Source of the DNA: an uncultured archaeon
GTDB taxonomy: Archaea; Halobacteriota; Methanosarcinia; Methanosarcinales; Methanoperedenaceae
Assembly: GCA_902384525.1 (NCBI GenBank)
Contig: CABMCA010000064.1
Coordinates: forward strand, 1-43,107
Direction: 5' to 3'
DNA length: 43,107 bases
The notes under the pieces were generated by a model. That model searched no databases, was not told where the DNA came from, and worked only from the letters and a program-made list of their open reading frames with translations. The position numbers and the translations under genes are program-made. Of the stretch, positions 32,986 through 40,552 are shown one piece after another. Numbering within the stretch: position 1 is the stretch's first letter; each line of letters starts with the position of its first letter.

Positions 32986-33778
32986 GACTTTAGTTGAGAT
33001 CGGTGTTGAGATCCGGGATGTAATCAGTTCATTTATCGAGAAAAACGAGGATTATGGCGAAATGCTTGTGCAACGCCCAAAGGATATCACGCGCAAGATG
33101 GATATGGCTGCCGAGAACGCACTTGATACTGCTCTTTTGACAAGAGGCCTTTGCGCAAGGATAATTTCGGAGGAGCTTGGAGACCGCATAGTAGGCAAGG
33201 ATAAACATCCTGAGTTCATGCTTGTGGTCGATCCTATTGACGGTTCAACGAATGCAACGTGCGGCATACCATTTTTCTGCACGTCTCTTGCTTATACTGA
33301 TAAAACTGAAATCGCAACCTTTGATGACATCAGTATGGCAGTGATATGCGATATCAACGGGAACACATATTGCGCCGAAAAGGGAAAAGGCGCATTTCTA
33401 AATGAAAAACAGATGAGAGGGAAAAAGCGGGGAACGCGGCCTAAACCAGTTGTATCAGTTTATTCTTATGGCGTCCCTCATGTGCCTGAGGGTCTGATCG
33501 AGTTTGAAAAATCCATAATCGTAAGGGCGCTTGGAAGTATCGCGCTTGATATGTGTTTTGTTGCTGACGGGACACTTGACGGGCTTATCGATACCCGGGG
33601 ACTTGTGAGCGGGTATGATATCATGGCATCTGCTTTGATATTGAAAGAATCAGCAGGGATTCTGACAGACCTTAAAGGTAATAATTTGACAAATAACGTC
33701 CAGGTAACAGGTTTATCCATTGCAGGGACAAAAAACAGCGAACTTCATGAAAAGATCATAAAAATGCTGGAAGTTTAA
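32975..33778 (+). CDS. Inositol monophosphatase-family phosphatase
   Basis: A 267-residue Mg-dependent phosphatase. The metal motifs are EELGD near residues 66-70, DPIDGSTNATCGIPFF near 87-102 and the C-terminal LVSGYDIMASALILKESAG, where the usual W-D-xA-A reads YDIMA. KGAFLNEKQM and GSIALDMCFVADGTLDGLID are also present. Family substrates include inositol phosphates, fructose 1,6-bisphosphate and 3'-phosphoadenosine phosphates. Next to a CysC-like kinase and SAH hydrolase, a nucleotide 3'-phosphatase role is possible but unproven. It overlaps the preceding gene by 11 bases and the next by one. Confidence 0.87.
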   Translation: MEIETLVEIGVEIRDVISSFIEKNEDYGEMLVQRPKDITRKMDMAAENALDTALLTRGLCARIISEELGDRIVGKDKHPEFMLVVDPIDGSTNATCGIPFFCTSLAYTDKTEIATFDDISMAVICDINGNTYCAEKGKGAFLNEKQMRGKKRGTRPKPVVSVYSYGVPHVPEGLIEFEKSIIVRALGSIALDMCFVADGTLDGLIDTRGLVSGYDIMASALILKESAGILTDLKGNNLTNNVQVTGLSIAGTKNSELHEKIIKMLEV

Positions 33779-34182
33779 TGACCACAAAGCTCAAAGCGCA
33801 TATTGTTTCGCGGGGGAAAGCACAGGGCGATGCGCTTGTGAGCACGCAACCCATTTCTTTCCTGGGAAGCATTGATGTAAAAACAGGTATTGTTGTGGAA
33901 AAAGGGCATGAGCTTTTTGGTTTGAGCATAAAGGGTAAAGTGCTTGTATTTCCGGGCGGTAAAGGCTCTACTGTTGGCTCTTATTCAATTTACCAGCTCA
34001 AAAAGAATGGCGCTGCTCCAATGGCTATGATAAATATCAGGACCGAGCCGATCGTGGCAGTGGGTGCAATCATCTCGGATATCCCGCTTGTTGATAATCT
34101 GCAAGAAAATCCTGTTAGTTTAATAAAAAATGGCGATAAGGTTTTAGTTGATGCGATATTAGGAAGTGTTGAAATTTTATGA
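33778..34182 (+). CDS. Phosphomevalonate dehydratase (AcnX) small subunit, DUF126
   Basis: A 134-residue swivelling-domain protein of the DUF126 family, the small subunit of aconitase X. In archaea this complex dehydrates phosphomevalonate in the archaeal mevalonate pathway. The signature is LVFPGGKGSTVGSYSIYQL near residues 58-76, preceded by the start HIVSRGKAQGDALVSTQPISFLGSID. IVAVGAIISDIPLVD follows near 92-106. The large subunit (DUF521/AcnX) is normally adjacent but is not in this window. It overlaps the phosphatase gene by one base and the next gene by four. Confidence 0.9.
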   Translation: MTTKLKAHIVSRGKAQGDALVSTQPISFLGSIDVKTGIVVEKGHELFGLSIKGKVLVFPGGKGSTVGSYSIYQLKKNGAAPMAMINIRTEPIVAVGAIISDIPLVDNLQENPVSLIKNGDKVLVDAILGSVEIL

Positions 34183-34400
34183 CTGAAGAAGATAAAGGTT
34201 ATAGTGAAATAAAGATGAGTTCAGGCTGGTTCATGACTATCTCGATGCAGAAAAGCGATAAATTCGAGGAAGAAAAGGAATATTGTGAAATAGCCAAGGA
34301 AAGAAGCGGCGTGAAGCAGAGAAGGTTCAATATAAATCCGAAGTATGTGCGGGCGCTGGGCGAGGCGCTGGTGAAGTTTGCGGATGAGAACAAGCTTTAG
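34179..34400 (+). CDS. Short conserved-looking hypothetical protein
   Basis: A 73-residue protein, acidic at the N-terminus (MTEEDKGYSEIKMSSGWFMT) and ending in RRFNINPKYVRALGEALVKF with a short helix. It has no cysteine pair or membrane segment. The four-base ATGA overlap with the DUF126 gene argues that it is real and translated with the operon. I do not recognise the family; the length and the basic patch (KERSGVKQRRFN) would suit a small nucleic-acid- or protein-binding factor. Confidence 0.65.
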   Translation: MTEEDKGYSEIKMSSGWFMTISMQKSDKFEEEKEYCEIAKERSGVKQRRFNINPKYVRALGEALVKFADENKL

Positions 34401-34627
34401 GGGATATTTATAGTTGTAAATAATATAATCTGAAATATTTATAAAAATATATTGATTAAAAAATAAATACAATAAAGTGTTTACTGACTTTGGTATGTCT
34501 GGAAATAGTTACTGGCAAAAACGCTAACTACAGGCCTCGTACATATTATAAGGTACAAATCAAATTTTTACTCAAGGGATGAGAAGGAAAATAGATTGTT
34601 CCTGAAAAAAGTACAGATGACTTTTAT

Positions 34628-37168
34628 TTATGGGTTATTAATAATCTTATAATCTAATTCTTTTATTTCAGTATGTTTTTTGATTTCTTCTAAAAATATA
34701 CTTTCTGCACCTTTTTGGGTATATATTATTACATCTTCTTTTGATCTGGTAATCGCAACATAAAACAATCTTCTTTCCTCTTCTTCTTTATTGTTATATT
34801 TTGTATCCATGGCTGGTTCAAATATTAAAGGGTTCTCAATTTCGCATGGAAAACCATACAAATCTTTGTCAACACTAAGAACGAGTACAACCTTTGCCTG
34901 TAATCCTTTACTTTTATGAACAGACATCAAGGGTACTGATTGAGGATTATGGGAATTAATCGTAAGAAAGACTTTATTAGCTTTTGAATATTTAAAAAGT
35001 GGATTGATTAAGTCAGGTTTACTAATAATTCTACACAATATCATTATATCTTGAGGTTTATATCCTTTCATTAGGTATTCTTTAATCGTATTTGCACAAT
35101 GAATCGCTGTCTGCTGGTAATATGTCCTTTTGTCTCCAGTTGAAGATGAATAAACCATAATTTTCTTTTCATCATTGTATTTTGCTATTGTTGTTTTTTT
35201 TAATTGTCTATTGCCATTATTTTCAATCAAATCAGCACCTGCATCAACAATGGATTTTATACTTCTGTAATTAATCAATAAATCAGTTCTTGCTGGATGA
35301 TCAAAATAATTATGAAACTTTATAAAAAGCTCCAAATTGGAGCCTGTGAAGCCCATTATACTTTGCCAATCATCTCCCACACAGAATAGTTTAGAGTTAC
35401 TATTTTTGGTCATCAGTACTTTAATAAGTTGGTATCGTTGTTTACTAATATCTTGATATTCATCAATCAATATATGGTCGAATGAATTTTCATACAAAGA
35501 CGAATTCTTCTGCAATTCTTCCACTGCCTGATTAATCATATCACAAAAGTCGATCTCGTTTCTATTCTGAAGTTCTTTTTCATATTCGCTATAAATTATA
35601 AGGGCGATTTCACCAAATGCTTTTTGCTTAGGTGACCACGATTCTTTCATAAGCCTTTCATGAATATCTTGAGGTTTAAGTCCGTTAGTTTTTGCTTTTA
35701 TAATAAATGTTGCTACTTCAAAAGGAATACGTTTAATCGAATCTTTGAATGTCCTCCAAACAATATCTACAAGTTCAGAATAACTTATTGAAGATAAAAC
35801 AACTTCTTTTTCTGGATTCTTTCTTTTAATTTCTGCAATAAATTTGTTCTCAAATTGTTCAATGAAATCTTTACGCCTAAATTCGCTATATGTTGTTTCT
35901 AAAAGGGAATAATTTTTTTGACGTTTGAATCGCTCAATTTTTTGTTGCATATCTTTTTTGTATTCTTTTGGTTTTTCAAACCATTCTGGGACATTCCCTT
36001 TTTCATCCATTGCCCAGTGTTCTATATACATATTATACCTCGGTAAGAAGAAATCAGGTTTTGGTATTATTATCTTGTTTGTTACATTTGTATATTTCAT
36101 CCACTCAGCAGAATCTTCATACCGTACTTCAATATATGTTCCATTTATTTTATGGGTTAAAAGAAAGTTCATAATTGCTTTTTCGCCCTTACTTTTGACC
36201 TTTCTTCCATTCAAGGCCACATAAGAAAAATTTCGAATGTATTTATACCACTCTTCTTTAGTTTCAAAACTTGATTCTTTTTTAAGCGGATCATCATCCC
36301 CAAAAAATTTTTCATATGTGATGAGTTTATTTTGAAATGAAGGATCTTTTTCGGCTTTCTTATAGAGGTCATTTATGAATTTTTTATAATCAAAATCGAA
36401 GTTGTCTCCATCGAATTTTAATTTTTTTTTGAAAGAACTATTATTAAGAATTTCATAACCTAAAGAGTGAAAAGTTTGAATTTTAATGCTAATTCCGAAT
36501 TTTCTATATATTCTTTTTTCGATTTCTTTAGCCGCTGTTTTTTGAAACGTCAATACAATTATCCTATTTGGGGATATTGGTTCTTGTTTTCTACGGGTGA
36601 GATAGGCGATTCGGGTAATCAAAACTTCTGTTTTACCTGACCCAGCACCAGCTACTACAAGATTATGCTTATCATCCGTAATAATTGCTCTTTTTTGGTT
36701 ATCATCAAAAATAATATCTGATTCTAAGAAGAGAGAGGCATATTCCTTTTTTCTTCTTTCAATCAACTCTTGGTTAAAATTCTCTATTAATTTTTTTGAT
36801 TCAATTACTTTGTTTATCGAATTTTCAACTAATTCATTTGAGAATTTAAATTTAAATATATTCTGTTCTATTTTTAAAAATTGAAGAATATGGTGATATT
36901 GATCGAGTTTAAGGAGTAAATTTTCTCTAACTGAATGTATCAGATATGTATCAATGTTATTTATATTACATAAAATATTTTTAATCTCTTCATTTGAATC
37001 TTCAATTTTATTTCTGAGATTTTGTATATAATTGTCTTCTTCCTTATTTGGTATAATATGAAATAATTTCTTCCTTTGAATTTCGGATAAGATTTCCTCT
37101 AATTTCTCAATTTCTATTGTGGATATTCTAAGCATAGTGTATTCAAAATTAACGAATGTAAACATCAT
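34628..37168 (-). CDS. UvrD/Rep-type DNA helicase of the helicase IV class with embedded nuclease-like domain
   Basis: An 846-residue superfamily 1 helicase. Walker A GAGSGKT is at residues 174-180, TFQKTAAKEIEKRI near 207, Walker B ILIDEYQDISKQR near 568, DDWQSI and VHKSKGLQ further on. Between helicase parts, about residues 325-450 form a PD-(D/E)XK-like insert of the type found in HelD: SKGEKAIMNFL with Glu329, IPKPDFFLPRYNMYIEHW with Asp372 and Glu383. The N-terminal 150 residues are helical. The gene is distinctly AT-rich compared with its neighbours and has isolated promoters, so recent transfer is possible. A TTATATAA box lies only about 10 bases before the first ATG; the internal ATG at 37135 (MLRISTIEI) fits it better. 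Confidence 0.9.
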   Translation of the reverse strand: MMFTFVNFEYTMLRISTIEIEKLEEILSEIQRKKLFHIIPNKEEDNYIQNLRNKIEDSNEEIKNILCNINNIDTYLIHSVRENLLLKLDQYHHILQFLKIEQNIFKFKFSNELVENSINKVIESKKLIENFNQELIERRKKEYASLFLESDIIFDDNQKRAIITDDKHNLVVAGAGSGKTEVLITRIAYLTRRKQEPISPNRIIVLTFQKTAAKEIEKRIYRKFGISIKIQTFHSLGYEILNNSSFKKKLKFDGDNFDFDYKKFINDLYKKAEKDPSFQNKLITYEKFFGDDDPLKKESSFETKEEWYKYIRNFSYVALNGRKVKSKGEKAIMNFLLTHKINGTYIEVRYEDSAEWMKYTNVTNKIIIPKPDFFLPRYNMYIEHWAMDEKGNVPEWFEKPKEYKKDMQQKIERFKRQKNYSLLETTYSEFRRKDFIEQFENKFIAEIKRKNPEKEVVLSSISYSELVDIVWRTFKDSIKRIPFEVATFIIKAKTNGLKPQDIHERLMKESWSPKQKAFGEIALIIYSEYEKELQNRNEIDFCDMINQAVEELQKNSSLYENSFDHILIDEYQDISKQRYQLIKVLMTKNSNSKLFCVGDDWQSIMGFTGSNLELFIKFHNYFDHPARTDLLINYRSIKSIVDAGADLIENNGNRQLKKTTIAKYNDEKKIMVYSSSTGDKRTYYQQTAIHCANTIKEYLMKGYKPQDIMILCRIISKPDLINPLFKYSKANKVFLTINSHNPQSVPLMSVHKSKGLQAKVVLVLSVDKDLYGFPCEIENPLIFEPAMDTKYNNKEEEERRLFYVAITRSKEDVIIYTQKGAESIFLEEIKKHTEIKELDYKIINNP

Positions 37169-37625
37169 CCCAAAAGTTTATATAACCTTGCTCCTCCGTA
37201 CTTACCCCTAATTATCAATTTATTGCACCTTCCTATTTCTATTTTTAACATCACCTTAAGAAAAATACAAAATTCCTTTATCCAAAGATAGCAAAATTAT
37301 CGAACATTCTTTTGATGCCTTGGATTTCCAATCCAGCCGAATCATGACTTCGGTTATATTCTCAATCATTCAACCTACAATTATCAAGTTTTAACCTTAT
37401 TTTATAGAATTATTCCTATACGGGATTTATTTCAGAACTAACATGCGCTTTATATTCATACTTGCTTTTCAAGGATACTTCCAGAGGCAAAAATCGATAC
37501 CTTCATCCCCATCATTTGTATAGGTCTTAATAAGTCACCTGATTTATTTATTCAAGCTGTCATTCCGTTTGATATCCTGTTAATCCATATTCTCAGAATC
37601 GATGCCCTTTCAGTAGTACAAGAAC

Positions 37626-37748
37626 CTACAATGGTCCTTTATCTATGGTGAACTGTCTCCTGAATTCCACATTTACCTGGCCCCCAATCGCTGCATATCC
37701 CACAAGGTCAATATCACAGCGGGGACAACTCCCGGAACACCGAAGGCC
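37626..37748 (-). pseudogene. Remnant of a CPxC protein gene, copy A
   Basis: The minus-strand frame encodes GLRCSGSCPRCDIDLVGYAA, then IGGQVNVEFRRQFTIDKGPL and stop at 37626-37628. A TAA lies immediately upstream and no start is present. The CPRC and the following GYAAIGGQVNVEF segment are shared with copy B at about 38560-38670. Relative to copy B it has one extra base after EFRR, so its own ending is frameshifted. Both copies look like decayed relatives of one gene, which I cannot name. The rest of 37169-37837 shows no other gene; a single ACAGGAT-family unit lies at about 37573-37585. Confidence 0.5.
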
Positions 37749-37837
37749 TTATAATTCTACATTAATCATTTTTAGTACACATCTTAAATTTAATTAAGGA
37801 AACTTTATAAAGATGAAAACCTATTAATATTTAATTT

Positions 37838-38155
37838 ATGAGTGCTGAAATTGTTAAAGTTTTAGATTACCAATTGTCTCATGGTCTTGAATTTGAGAAA
37901 AAATACATAGATTCAACCATAAATAAAATTTTCAAAGTAGAGCTTTCAATGGTGAAACATGAAATAAAAAAGATCGAGACTAAACTCTCTGAATTTGAAA
38001 ACTACTATAAGATGAGTTCTGATACTTTTTATAAAAAGTTTAATGACGGAAAAATGGGCGATGACAGGGGATACATAAAATGGTTTGCTTATAAAGATAC
38101 ATATAATAAGCTGATGGAACGGTTAATGGAGATCGAAAAAATAGTCCATGCTTGA
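37838..38155 (+). CDS. Putative antitoxin of a TumE-type pair
   Basis: A 105-residue, mostly helical, charged protein (VKVLDYQLSHGLEFEKKYID, HEIKKIETKLSEFENYYKMS). It overlaps the downstream TumE-family gene by eight bases, the usual arrangement of a toxin-antitoxin pair. I do not recognise a DNA-binding motif; the central part is a likely coiled coil that would bind the partner. Naming it antitoxin rests on context. A long AT-rich upstream region holds TTTATAAAGATGA and TATTAATATTTAATTT as possible promoter elements. Confidence 0.6.
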   Translation: MSAEIVKVLDYQLSHGLEFEKKYIDSTINKIFKVELSMVKHEIKKIETKLSEFENYYKMSSDTFYKKFNDGKMGDDRGYIKWFAYKDTYNKLMERLMEIEKIVHA

Positions 38156-38522
38156 AAATTTTCTTGCTGATCTCAAAGCATCATTGACCGCTTCACATAT
38201 TGTACGTGATATTGAGATCGATGATGAATTCATCACATCAGTTTCTGGTTTTCTCGATTGTACGGTTGTATTGATTGACGGTTCGATTCTTTATGTTACA
38301 GAATATTTTTCAATATCTGATGATATTATCAAACGTGAAAAATATTCATATCATCTGCAAAAAGATGATGAATTCATAATCAGATGGGATAATGCGCCTC
38401 ATCACAAGGAATTATCTACTTTTCCATTTCATGTACATGATAAAAGTGGAGTGCACAAATCAAAAGAAATGACTATGGATGAAATCCTTGAAGAGCTTTC
38501 TGATAAAGTCATGTCTGAATAA
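38148..38522 (+). CDS. TumE-family (DUF6516) toxin-like protein
   Basis: A 124-residue protein with the pattern of the DUF6516/TumE family: a short helix, a strand pair SGFLDCTVVLIDGSILYVTE, the stretch REKYSYHLQKDDEFIIRWDN, the AxHH segment APHHKELSTFPFHVHDKSGV and a C-terminal helix MTMDEILEELSDKV. The conserved His/Asp-rich middle could be an active site. The proteins are annotated as toxins of toxin-antitoxin systems; the mechanism is not known to me. The pair lies between two decayed copies of another gene. Confidence 0.78.
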   Translation: MLENFLADLKASLTASHIVRDIEIDDEFITSVSGFLDCTVVLIDGSILYVTEYFSISDDIIKREKYSYHLQKDDEFIIRWDNAPHHKELSTFPFHVHDKSGVHKSKEMTMDEILEELSDKVMSE

Positions 38523-38559
38523 TCTGGAAAAAAGACTTCTCTGTATCAGTGCTATAGAA

Positions 38560-38680
38560 CAGGAACTTACAATGGTCGTTTAGCTTTGTGCCTGGTCTCC
38601 TGAATTCCGCATCAACCTGGCCCCCCCAATCGCTGCACATCCCACAAGGTCAATATCACAGAGGGTGGCGCAATCTGTCA
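38560..38680 (-). pseudogene. Remnant of a CPxC protein gene, copy B
   Basis: Read on the minus strand, this copy contains CATLCDIDLVGCAAIGG, then a run of seven G's where copy A has five, a two-base insertion that breaks the frame. In the restored frame it continues QVDAEFRRPGTKLNDHCKFL and FYSTDTEK. Over about 110 bases it matches copy A at 37616-37730 in the same orientation. Copies A and B bracket the TumE pair. The 174 bases between 38522 and 38697 hold nothing else. Confidence 0.5.
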
Positions 38681-38696
38681 TTTGAAATTGACGGAT

Positions 38697-39281
38697 TTAA
38701 CCACGCAATAGAAGTTCCGTGGCAATGTTAATTACGATGTCCTTTCCAACCAACAGTCCGCCAGTTTCTACCATTAGATCAGTCATTAGACCAAAATCCC
38801 TCCGACTGATCTTTGCGCTCCCATAGAACCCAGCTCGCGTGTTGCCCCACGGATCATCAACGATGCCGGTAAAAACCGAGTCAATGGATACCGGGTGTGT
38901 GATGTCACGAATTGTAAGTTCACCCTCAACCGTCAAATGTCCTCTAGGTTCAGGAATAACACGAGTGCCCCTGTAGGTCATTTTTGGAAATTTCCCCACA
39001 TCCAGGAATCGCACACTCCTGAGATCCTCGTCACGCGTCTCATTGTGGGTGCTGATACTCACTGTGTCAATACTGATATCAAGTGATGACAGCGCCGGAT
39101 CATCGGCTATCTTAATATTTCCTGTGAGCTGGCGGAAGCATCCCCTTATCTGTCCAACCACAAGATGTTGCGCTATAAAGTCAACAAAGCTATGCACAGG
39201 GTCAATAGTATAGTATCCTGCTATCGGAAAAAGTGCTCCATTATATAGTCGTGGTGCCTTTTTAGCCTGATTCATATGCAT
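38697..39281 (-). CDS. YceI-family lipocalin-like protein (cytoplasmic form)
   Basis: A 194-residue protein of the YceI family, beta-barrels that bind polyisoprenoids or amphiphiles. Motifs: YTIDPVHSFVDFIAQHLVVGQIRGCF near 24-49, SLDISIDTVSISTHNETRDEDLRSVRFLDVGKFP and GELTIRDITHPVSID, ending ISRRDFGLM. Unlike most YceI proteins it lacks a signal peptide, so it probably acts in the cytoplasm. It follows the SnoaL-like gene by 39 bases on the same strand, and the cluster also holds a CrtI-like oxidoreductase. A role with an isoprenoid ligand is suggested by this context but not shown. Confidence 0.9.
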   Translation of the reverse strand: MHMNQAKKAPRLYNGALFPIAGYYTIDPVHSFVDFIAQHLVVGQIRGCFRQLTGNIKIADDPALSSLDISIDTVSISTHNETRDEDLRSVRFLDVGKFPKMTYRGTRVIPEPRGHLTVEGELTIRDITHPVSIDSVFTGIVDDPWGNTRAGFYGSAKISRRDFGLMTDLMVETGGLLVGKDIVINIATELLLRG

Positions 39282-39320
39282 TTGCTCTGCATTTTTGTTA
39301 ACCTGTAATGCGTCGTAATT

Positions 39321-39767
39321 TTAGCTCAGGCCAAGCTGCCTCAACATTCCCACCAGGTCATAAAAGAGCCTCTCCTCGACGATCTCTCCATCCTTCCAGT
39401 GGGCGACCGTGCAAAATTCGAGCCGGAATTTTTTGTTAGTAGGCAGGATCGTTTTGCCGTCAGGCCCTTTCATTGGCCCCTTCATGGTGCCTGTAAAATC
39501 GGCTACTGTGCACGTGTAGTCGCCCTGGCCGAAAAGGATCTTATACGGGTTGTTCACAAGATGGTTATCAGGAAATGTCTTGAAAAATTCCACAGCTTCA
39601 TTATAATGCGACTTTCTTCCTCTTGTTGGCTCTGGCTGCCCCGGCCAATACACAGCAGTATTCTCAGCATGACGTTTCTTGAACGTATCCCAGTCCTGGG
39701 AATTCCATGCGTCATCTAACGTTTTCATCAGTTGCAGGTTTTCCTCTACACTCTTTTGTTGTACCAT
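39321..39767 (-). CDS. SnoaL-like ester cyclase family protein
   Basis: A 148-residue SnoaL-fold protein (NTF2-like). Hallmarks: NLQLMKTLDDAWNSQDWDTFKKRHAENTAVYWPGQPEP near 11-48, GRKSHYNEAVEFFKTFPDNHL and a C-terminal EFCTVAHWKDGEIVEERLFYDLVGMLRQLG. The pattern HWKDGEIVEE-FYD is shared with the 'ester cyclase' group, most of which have no known substrate. No signal peptide. It lies directly upstream of the YceI gene on the same strand, 97 bases downstream of the DUF1614 gene, and may belong to the same functional cluster. Confidence 0.87.
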   Translation of the reverse strand: MVQQKSVEENLQLMKTLDDAWNSQDWDTFKKRHAENTAVYWPGQPEPTRGRKSHYNEAVEFFKTFPDNHLVNNPYKILFGQGDYTCTVADFTGTMKGPMKGPDGKTILPTNKKFRLEFCTVAHWKDGEIVEERLFYDLVGMLRQLGLS

Positions 39768-39864
39768 GATTTTATCACTCCCATTTTATATGGTAGCTTA
39801 TGCAGAATAAAGATTACGGTTTCCTATAATCCATGATGCAAAAACAAAAGTGATGGATTGTAAA

Positions 39865-40545
39865 CTAAGCCAACAGCACGGAAATTATACCCGTCAGGAA
39901 TATTCCGTCAAAAGTCCCAGCCCCTCCGATCGAAGCTATTGGCGTCCCAAGATAGGGGATTTTTTTCATGTTTAGTAGGTCAGCACCGATAAGGCTCCCG
40001 AGAGTACCTGAAATATAGGCGAGTATAGGCGCACTTTGAGGCGCAATTAACAGAGCTAAAACTGCTGCCATGATTGGAGGTATTAGTGCAGGAACAGCTA
40101 TCCCAAGTCCCTTCACAGGTCTTGCCATCATATGTATAAGAACAGTCATAATAAAGACCCCTATTACCAGATCAACCGGATTTACCATCGGGATAAGAAA
40201 AATCGATATTAATACCGGAATAACACAACCTCCGAGGTTAATGGCAATTATTGTCTGCCGTTCTTCTATCCCAAGAAGCGGGAGAACATATCTGAATCCA
40301 TAAAAATCAATAATTCCACCCGAAATTATTGGTTCTTGCGACTTGATTACCTTGATGGGAATGTTTACATGACTACCAATCAATGATAAGAATAAGAGGA
40401 GAATTGAATATTCCGGGGGAAAGCCAAGTTTATTAAAAGCAAGACCAATAAGGTTGACTGCGATCAGGAAAAAAACCACTGCAAGGATAAATAATAATAG
40501 GAATATAACGGAGGCTGTGGTTCTTCTGTAGACGATACGTGACAT
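39865..40545 (-). CDS. DUF1614 membrane protein
   Basis: A 226-residue membrane protein with about seven hydrophobic segments. The family motif at the C-terminus, AYISGTLGSLIGADLLNMKKIPYLGTPIASIGGAGTFDGIFLTG, is intact. LPLLGIEERQTIIAINLGGCVIPVLIS lies in the middle. DUF1614 proteins are found in archaea and some bacteria, and no function is known to me. It starts 7 bases after the FAD oxidoreductase stop, so the two form an operon. Confidence 0.85.
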   Translation of the reverse strand: MSRIVYRRTTASVIFLLLFILAVVFFLIAVNLIGLAFNKLGFPPEYSILLLFLSLIGSHVNIPIKVIKSQEPIISGGIIDFYGFRYVLPLLGIEERQTIIAINLGGCVIPVLISIFLIPMVNPVDLVIGVFIMTVLIHMMARPVKGLGIAVPALIPPIMAAVLALLIAPQSAPILAYISGTLGSLIGADLLNMKKIPYLGTPIASIGGAGTFDGIFLTGIISVLLA

Positions 40546-40552
40546 AGTTTGC

